This document shows positions 30,915 to 34,896 of a DNA stretch of 34,896 nt, piece after piece. Location: the NCBI GenBank assembly GCA_050943615.1, contig JBMNPN010000017.1:1-34896 (forward strand). Direction: 5' to 3'. The notes under the pieces were generated by a model. That model was not told where the DNA came from. It did no database searches and saw nothing but the letters and a program-made list of their open reading frames with translations. Both the position numbers and the translations under genes were made by a program. Source of the stretch: CACZQA01 sp050943615 (GTDB taxonomy: Bacteria > Actinomycetota > Coriobacteriia > Coriobacteriales > QAMH01). How positions within the stretch are numbered: position 1 is the stretch's first letter; the number at the start of each line of letters is the position of its first letter.

Positions 30915-32166
30915 GCTTTGCCGCCCGGCGTGCCGGGTAGTAGCCGAACACGATGCCGATGGCCGTGCAGACGGCGAACACGATCAACACGAGCTCGGGC
31001 GATATCTGCGGGGTCAGACCCGAGAAGCTCGAATCGACCCGCGTGAGGATGGCGACAAGGCCCCACGCTCCCGCGTAGCCGGCGATGATGCCGATGACAC
31101 CACCGGTCAGGCAGAGCGCGACCGACTCCGCCAGAAACTGAAGCGTGATATCGCGCGGACGGGCGCCGAGGCTCTTCCTGAGGCCGATCTCGCGGATGCG
31201 CTCGCTGACGTTGGTGAGCATCATGTTCATGATGCCGATGCCGCCGACGAGAAGCGCGATGCCCGCGACCAGCGCGGCGAGCGCATCGAAGGTGAGCGTG
31301 TAGTTCTCGAGTGACTCGAGAGCGGACTCCGTGGTCGAGGCGGAGTAGACGCTTTGCGTGCCGTCGTCATCGTATTCGACGCCGTGGCGCGCAGCCAGCA
31401 TCCCGACCGTCTCATCGGCTACCTCTCCGACGTCCTCGCCTTCCTTGGCCAGGCACAGCAGCGTGTCCACCTGCTGTGCGTTCAGCATGGTCCCGCTCAT
31501 CGTCTCGTAGCTCACGTAGGCCATGGAGCTCGACGCACCCATGCTCGAGGCAGAAGACGACTCGACGACGCCGACGATCTTGTAGGAGTCGTTGCCCAAC
31601 GTCAGGGTCTGTCCCACCACGTTGGTGCTCGAGTCCCCGTAGATGTTCTCCACGGCGTTCTCGTCGAGCACGATCTGCTTTTCTTCCGTGTCGGTGTAGG
31701 AGGTACCGCTCGAGAAGTCGAGGTTCTCCAGGTCAAAGTACGATGAGTTCGCCCCGACGACCTGCAAGCTGACCCCGCTCGAAGAAGACGAGGAGCTCGA
31801 GGTGTCCGACGTGCTCGTCGTGGACGTAGTCGTGGTACTCGTGCTGGAATCCGAGCTCGTGGCATCGACCGTGTAGCTCGTGGTCGCAACGGGAATCACG
31901 CTCTCGTACTTGTCGCTTGCGCTGGTGAGAAAGGACGCGTCGTCGTACTGGAGCTCGTAGCGGCTGTCGTTCGAGGTCACCGTGACGACGCGGGCGGACC
32001 CAAGTCCCATGCTGTCTTCCAGCCAGCTGGAAAAGCCCGTGATGACCGAGACCATGACGACAACGGCCATGATGCCGATGACGATTCCCAGAATCGTGAG
32101 AACCGACCGACCCTTCTTGGCGCTCAGGGACTGGTGCGTCTCTTGCGCCAGGTCCAGAAACCTCAT
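30883..32166 (-). CDS. MacB-type ABC transporter permease
   Basis: This 427-residue protein has an N-terminal membrane helix (about 18-44, LTILGIVIGIMAVVVMVSVI), a periplasmic-type MacB_PCD domain, and three C-terminal helices of the FtsX fold (ALVAGIALLVGGIGIMNMML, then IREIGLRKSLGARPRDI). The external domain carries a Ser/Thr-rich insert (around 105-130). Its ATG overlaps the ATPase stop by four bases (ATGA), so the two are coupled. With the fusion protein upstream it makes a tripartite-like exporter for peptides, antibiotics or lipids. Confidence 0.9.
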   Translation of the reverse strand: MRFLDLAQETHQSLSAKKGRSVLTILGIVIGIMAVVVMVSVITGFSSWLEDSMGLGSARVVTVTSNDSRYELQYDDASFLTSASDKYESVIPVATTSYTVDATSSDSSTSTTTTSTTSTSDTSSSSSSSSGVSLQVVGANSSYFDLENLDFSSGTSYTDTEEKQIVLDENAVENIYGDSSTNVVGQTLTLGNDSYKIVGVVESSSASSMGASSSMAYVSYETMSGTMLNAQQVDTLLCLAKEGEDVGEVADETVGMLAARHGVEYDDDGTQSVYSASTTESALESLENYTLTFDALAALVAGIALLVGGIGIMNMMLTNVSERIREIGLRKSLGARPRDITLQFLAESVALCLTGGVIGIIAGYAGAWGLVAILTRVDSSFSGLTPQISPELVLIVFAVCTAIGIVFGYYPARRAAKLNPAETMHYQ

Positions 32167-32906
32167 GCTATCGCCCCCTGCAGGCGCGCGGGGCCAGCAG
32201 ACGGTGCTCCTTGGTCAGTGCCCTCGATGAGCTCGCCATCGCGGATGGTTATGATGCGGTCCGCCGCTGCGGCAACGCCCATGTCGTGCGTGACGAGCAC
32301 GACCGTATGGCCCTCGGCGCGCAGCCGCTGGAACGTCGCCAGGACGTTCTTGCCCGTCTTCTGGTCGAGGTTGCCCGTCGGCTCGTCGGCCAGGATGATC
32401 GCCGGGTCGTTGACGAGCGCGCGGGCGATTGCGACGCGCTGCATCTGGCCGCCTGAAAGCTCGTTGCTCTTGTGCTCGGCGCGATCGAGTGGGAAGTCGG
32501 CCGCCGCCAGCGCCTTGAGCGCGCGTTCCTGGCGTTTATCCACCGGGCAGGTCCGCGAGTAGATGAGCGGCAGCATGACGTTTCTGAGCACGTTGGCGCG
32601 CGGGAGCAGATTGAAGCTCTGGAACACGAAGCCGATGCGCGTCGCGCGCAGCTCGGCAAGGGTGTCCTGGTCGAGCTTGGAGGTGTCGATGCCCTCGATC
32701 TTGTAGGTGCCCGACGTCGGAGCGTCGAGGCAGCCGAGGATGTTGAGCAGCGTCGACTTGCCCGATCCGGACGGTCCGACGACGGCGACGAACTCGCCTT
32801 GCTCGACGCTGAAGCTGATGCCCTTCAAGACATGTGTCACCGTCTCGCGCGTGAAATAGGCGCGGTGGATGTCGTGCAGTTCGATGACCTTTCCCATAGC
32901 CGTCAC
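32163..32906 (-). CDS. MacB-type ABC transporter ATPase
   Basis: This 247-residue protein has Walker A GPSGSGKST (44-52), signature LSGGQ (150-154), Walker B with DEPTGNLD (174-181) and the switch His in VTHD. It is the LolD/MacB type. The start is GTG 32906 or ATG 32897; the second has AGGGTG at good distance and MGKVIELHDI is a typical beginning, so either is possible. It lies three bases behind the fusion-protein gene and overlaps the permease gene, all in one operon. Confidence 0.92.
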   Translation of the reverse strand: MTAMGKVIELHDIHRAYFTRETVTHVLKGISFSVEQGEFVAVVGPSGSGKSTLLNILGCLDAPTSGTYKIEGIDTSKLDQDTLAELRATRIGFVFQSFNLLPRANVLRNVMLPLIYSRTCPVDKRQERALKALAAADFPLDRAEHKSNELSGGQMQRVAIARALVNDPAIILADEPTGNLDQKTGKNVLATFQRLRAEGHTVVLVTHDMGVAAAADRIITIRDGELIEGTDQGAPSAGPARLQGAIA

Positions 32907-32909
32907 ACC

Positions 32910-34517
32910 CTAGCCCTGCTGGCCGGGGGCGCCGCCCTGGGCACCGCCGCCTTGGCCGCCGCCCATCTGACCGCCGCCCTGGCCGCCTCCGGCCCCGCCG
33001 GACATGCTGTTGGTCATGCCGCTCAGGTTACTTGAACCTGAACCCTGAGCTGAGCTCGAGGAGGAGGTGTCGCTTGAGATGGTGTAGGTCACGACGACCG
33101 TGTCGCCTTCGGCAAGCTCGTCGCTGGTGACGGCGCTCGTCTCGTCGTTGCCGCCCTCGACGCTGACGCTCACGGTCTTGGTCGAGCCGTCGGTACCCTG
33201 CACGGTGACAGTCGAGGTGCCGTCCTGGTTGGTGCTGATCGCCGCCGTCGGCACGAGCAGCGCGTCGGAATAGGATTTGTAGACCACCTCGGCGGTCGCG
33301 TTCATGCCGCTCAGCATGCCGGAAGTCGGGTTGGGGATAATGAGGACAACGTCATAGTAGGTTGTGCCGCTCGAAGATCCGGTCGAACCCGAGTTGGATG
33401 TGGAGCTGCTCGTCGTCTTGGAGACGGACTTCACCTTTGCCTTGACGGTCTTGTCGAGCGCGTCGACCGTCACGGTCGCGGACTGCCCCTTCTTGATGTT
33501 GCCGATATCGTATTCGGAGACCTGGATGGAAAGCGTCATCTTGTCCATGTCGGAGATGACCATGGCGGCGCTGCTCGACGAGGTCGAGGAGCCCGAGGCG
33601 CTCGTTCCGGCCGTAACCGTGTCGCCCTTGCTGATGGAAATCGAGGTGATGGTACCCGAGGCCGTCGCTTTGACGGTCAGGTTTTCCTTGTCCTCCAGGG
33701 CACTCTCGTATTCGCTTTTCGCCTGCTCGTAAGCACTCTTGAGCTGGCTTACGCTGCTGGACGAGCTGGAGCTTGAGCTGGTGTCAGTAGTCGAGGTGCT
33801 GACCTGCTGCGTGGTGGCGGTGGTTCCCGAATTCGTCGATGAGCCTGACGAAGACGTTCCGTTGGAACTGTTGCTCGAATTGTTCGAGCTGCTGGAGCTG
33901 CCCGAGTTTGACGTAGAGGACGTGCCAGAAGAGCCCGATGAAGTCGAAGAGCTGCTCGACGAAGATGCGGAGCTCTTGGCCTCCTGATAGGCCTCGTAGG
34001 CTTCTTCCATAGCGGTCTTTGCCTCGCTGACCGCATCGGTGACGTCACTGCTCGTCAGCGTGAACAGCGTATCGCCTTTCTCGACTTCGTCACCTTCGGA
34101 AACGTAGATCTTCTTGACCGTCCCGCTCACTTCGGCAGAGACGCTCGTCGTGCTGGATGCCGCAAGGGTTCCACTGCCCTCGACCGTCAGGTCGAGGTCA
34201 CCCGAGGTCACCTCTTGCGTGTAGGTTCCCGTCGTCTGCTCGGAGCTGTCGTCGTCTCCGTTTGCAAAAAGGAGCAGCCACACCACAACGGCCACCACGA
34301 CGACCGCGACGACGATGCCGATGATGATGTTTCGCCTGCGCTTCTTCTTGTTCTGCTCGAGCTTCTCTAGAAACTCGGCGGGGATGCCGTCTTGAGCATC
34401 TGTATCCGCAGCTACTTCAGGTGCATTGTCGGGACCGATGACCGGCAGATTCGCCGTGACGTCTCCCGACGAGGTGTCGCCGGACTTTCCAGTAGGGCCC
34501 GTGTTCTTTTCCTCCAT
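32910..34517 (-). CDS. MacA-like membrane fusion protein with Ser-rich insert
   Basis: This 535-residue protein has a cytoplasmic head, one membrane helix (about 64-84), then the lipoyl halves TVEGSGTLAASSTTSVSAEV and ENLTVKATASGTITSISISK, and a beta-barrel domain (SIQVSEYDIGNIKKGQSATV). Between the lipoyl halves the usual long coiled-coil hairpin is short. It is capped by about 75 residues made almost only of Ser, Thr, Asn and Gly (182-257). The C-terminus is Gly/Gln-rich. In Gram-positive relatives these proteins work without an outer-membrane partner, and the Ser-rich tip may span the cell wall. GAGAGG precedes ATG 34517. First gene of the exporter operon. Confidence 0.88.
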   Translation of the reverse strand: MEEKNTGPTGKSGDTSSGDVTANLPVIGPDNAPEVAADTDAQDGIPAEFLEKLEQNKKKRRRNIIIGIVVAVVVVAVVVWLLLFANGDDDSSEQTTGTYTQEVTSGDLDLTVEGSGTLAASSTTSVSAEVSGTVKKIYVSEGDEVEKGDTLFTLTSSDVTDAVSEAKTAMEEAYEAYQEAKSSASSSSSSSTSSGSSGTSSTSNSGSSSSSNNSSNSSNGTSSSGSSTNSGTTATTQQVSTSTTDTSSSSSSSSSVSQLKSAYEQAKSEYESALEDKENLTVKATASGTITSISISKGDTVTAGTSASGSSTSSSSAAMVISDMDKMTLSIQVSEYDIGNIKKGQSATVTVDALDKTVKAKVKSVSKTTSSSTSNSGSTGSSSGTTYYDVVLIIPNPTSGMLSGMNATAEVVYKSYSDALLVPTAAISTNQDGTSTVTVQGTDGSTKTVSVSVEGGNDETSAVTSDELAEGDTVVVTYTISSDTSSSSSAQGSGSSNLSGMTNSMSGGAGGGQGGGQMGGGQGGGAQGGAPGQQG

Positions 34518-34660
34518 GTGGCTGGTTCCTCTCGCATCCGTTGTTTAATTGATTGCTTTGCATTTAATTGCCAAGCGTGAACATACGAGAAGAGCCTGAA
34601 GAAGCGCTTAAGCATTTTGAAACGAACCTGAAAACCTCGCTGTAGCAGCTGGTGGGATAC
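34518..34660. promoter_or_regulatory. Upstream region of the exporter operon
   Basis: This lies between the fusion-protein start and the repeat array. On the minus strand two CAATTAAA direct repeats lie within about 45 bases of the ATG in an AT-rich patch. They are the best candidates for a promoter or binding site. No consensus pair of promoter boxes is clear. Confidence 0.3.
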
Positions 34661-34896
34661 GCGCACAGTATTTCCCCGATTCCCGCCATTTGGGCTGTGG
34701 GTGTGCGCGCGTCTTGGATTTCCCGATGCCGCGCACACTATTTGCCCGATTCCCGCCATTTGGGCTGCAGGTGTGCGCGCTTCCTTGCTTTCTCAAATCC
34801 GTGCACCGTATTTCCCCGTCTGGTGCCAAATGGGGCGTGGGCGTGCGCGACTTAACGATTTCTCGTAGCCACGCACAGTATTTCCCCGATTCCCGC
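34661..34896. repeat. 70-bp tandem array of near-palindromic repeats, runs off the window
   Basis: Units start at 34661, 34731, 34801 and 34871 (the last cut by the edge), with an exact 70-bp period. Each has about 50 conserved bases that begin GCGCACAGTATTTCCCCGAT and end GGTGTGCGCGC, so the ends are complementary (GCGCAC/GTGCGC). About 20 bases that differ between units follow. Units 1 and 2 are nearly identical in the conserved part; unit 3 is more diverged. The array lies upstream of the exporter operon. No reading frame is supported. Confidence 0.8.

Noticed and set aside
34608..34829. Small minus-strand frame rich in PKWRESGK-like repeats
   Set aside because: It is the translation of the 70-bp DNA repeats, with frame changes between units and no ribosome site.
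34661..34896. CRISPR array
   Set aside because: The conserved part is about 50 bases and the variable part only 20, unit 3 is poorly conserved, and there are no cas genes.

Overview
The window is bacterial, high in GC, gene dense and rich in redox enzymes. Cytoplasmic molybdopterin oxidoreductases related to acetylene hydratase, small Fe-S proteins, an iron-sulfur flavoprotein and Ser-rich surface proteins together suggest an anaerobic actinobacterium of the Coriobacteriia, most likely Eggerthellaceae. This placement is inferred from gene content and style. No rRNA, tRNA or marker gene that would fix a species was seen.

Left part (1-6400). The edge cuts an insertion-sequence-like transposase start. 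A sugar-phosphate isomerase/epimerase follows, then a Fic-fold protein with a C-terminal winged helix but no Fic active site. This is divergent from a 745-residue molybdopterin enzyme. Behind the enzyme lie an 88-residue stub that looks like only the Fe-S-binding head of such an enzyme, and a zinc-ribbon protein with a Pro-Gly-Ala-Lys repeat tail.

Redox-stress block (6700-11550). A MarR regulator, a small methyltransferase, a SpxH/FrnE-like DsbA-fold protein, an intact Fic AMP-transferase, a small Cys-cluster protein and a pirin lie together. Three copies of one operator (core CTCTA-N2-TAGAG) precede marR, the DsbA-like gene and pirin. This looks like a local MarR regulon.

Middle (11689-21018). 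This part holds release factor 3, a 5'-truncated ATP-binding/HTH regulator gene, a UPF0114 membrane protein, two poorly known genes (one secreted and Lys-rich), a short-chain dehydrogenase, a spermidine-synthase-like protein, an iron-sulfur flavoprotein, and a lipoprotein made of two alpha/beta hydrolases in tandem.

Right part (21219-29020). A second active-site-dead Fic/winged-helix protein is divergent from a second molybdopterin enzyme, which is translationally coupled to a two-cluster ferredoxin-like subunit. A TetR regulator, a membrane-anchored SRPBCC protein (with a direct-repeat operator candidate) and an aldo/keto reductase follow.

End (29031-34896). This part holds a degenerate LytM/M23 membrane protein, a zinc-dependent phospholipase C-like protein, and a MacA-MacB type exporter operon (fusion protein, ATPase, permease). 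Upstream of the exporter a 70-bp-period array of near-palindromic repeats runs off the window.

The most unusual theme is that both molybdopterin enzymes are paired head-to-head with different degenerate Fic proteins carrying winged helices. This suggests Fic folds reused as sensors or transcription factors for anaerobic redox enzymes.
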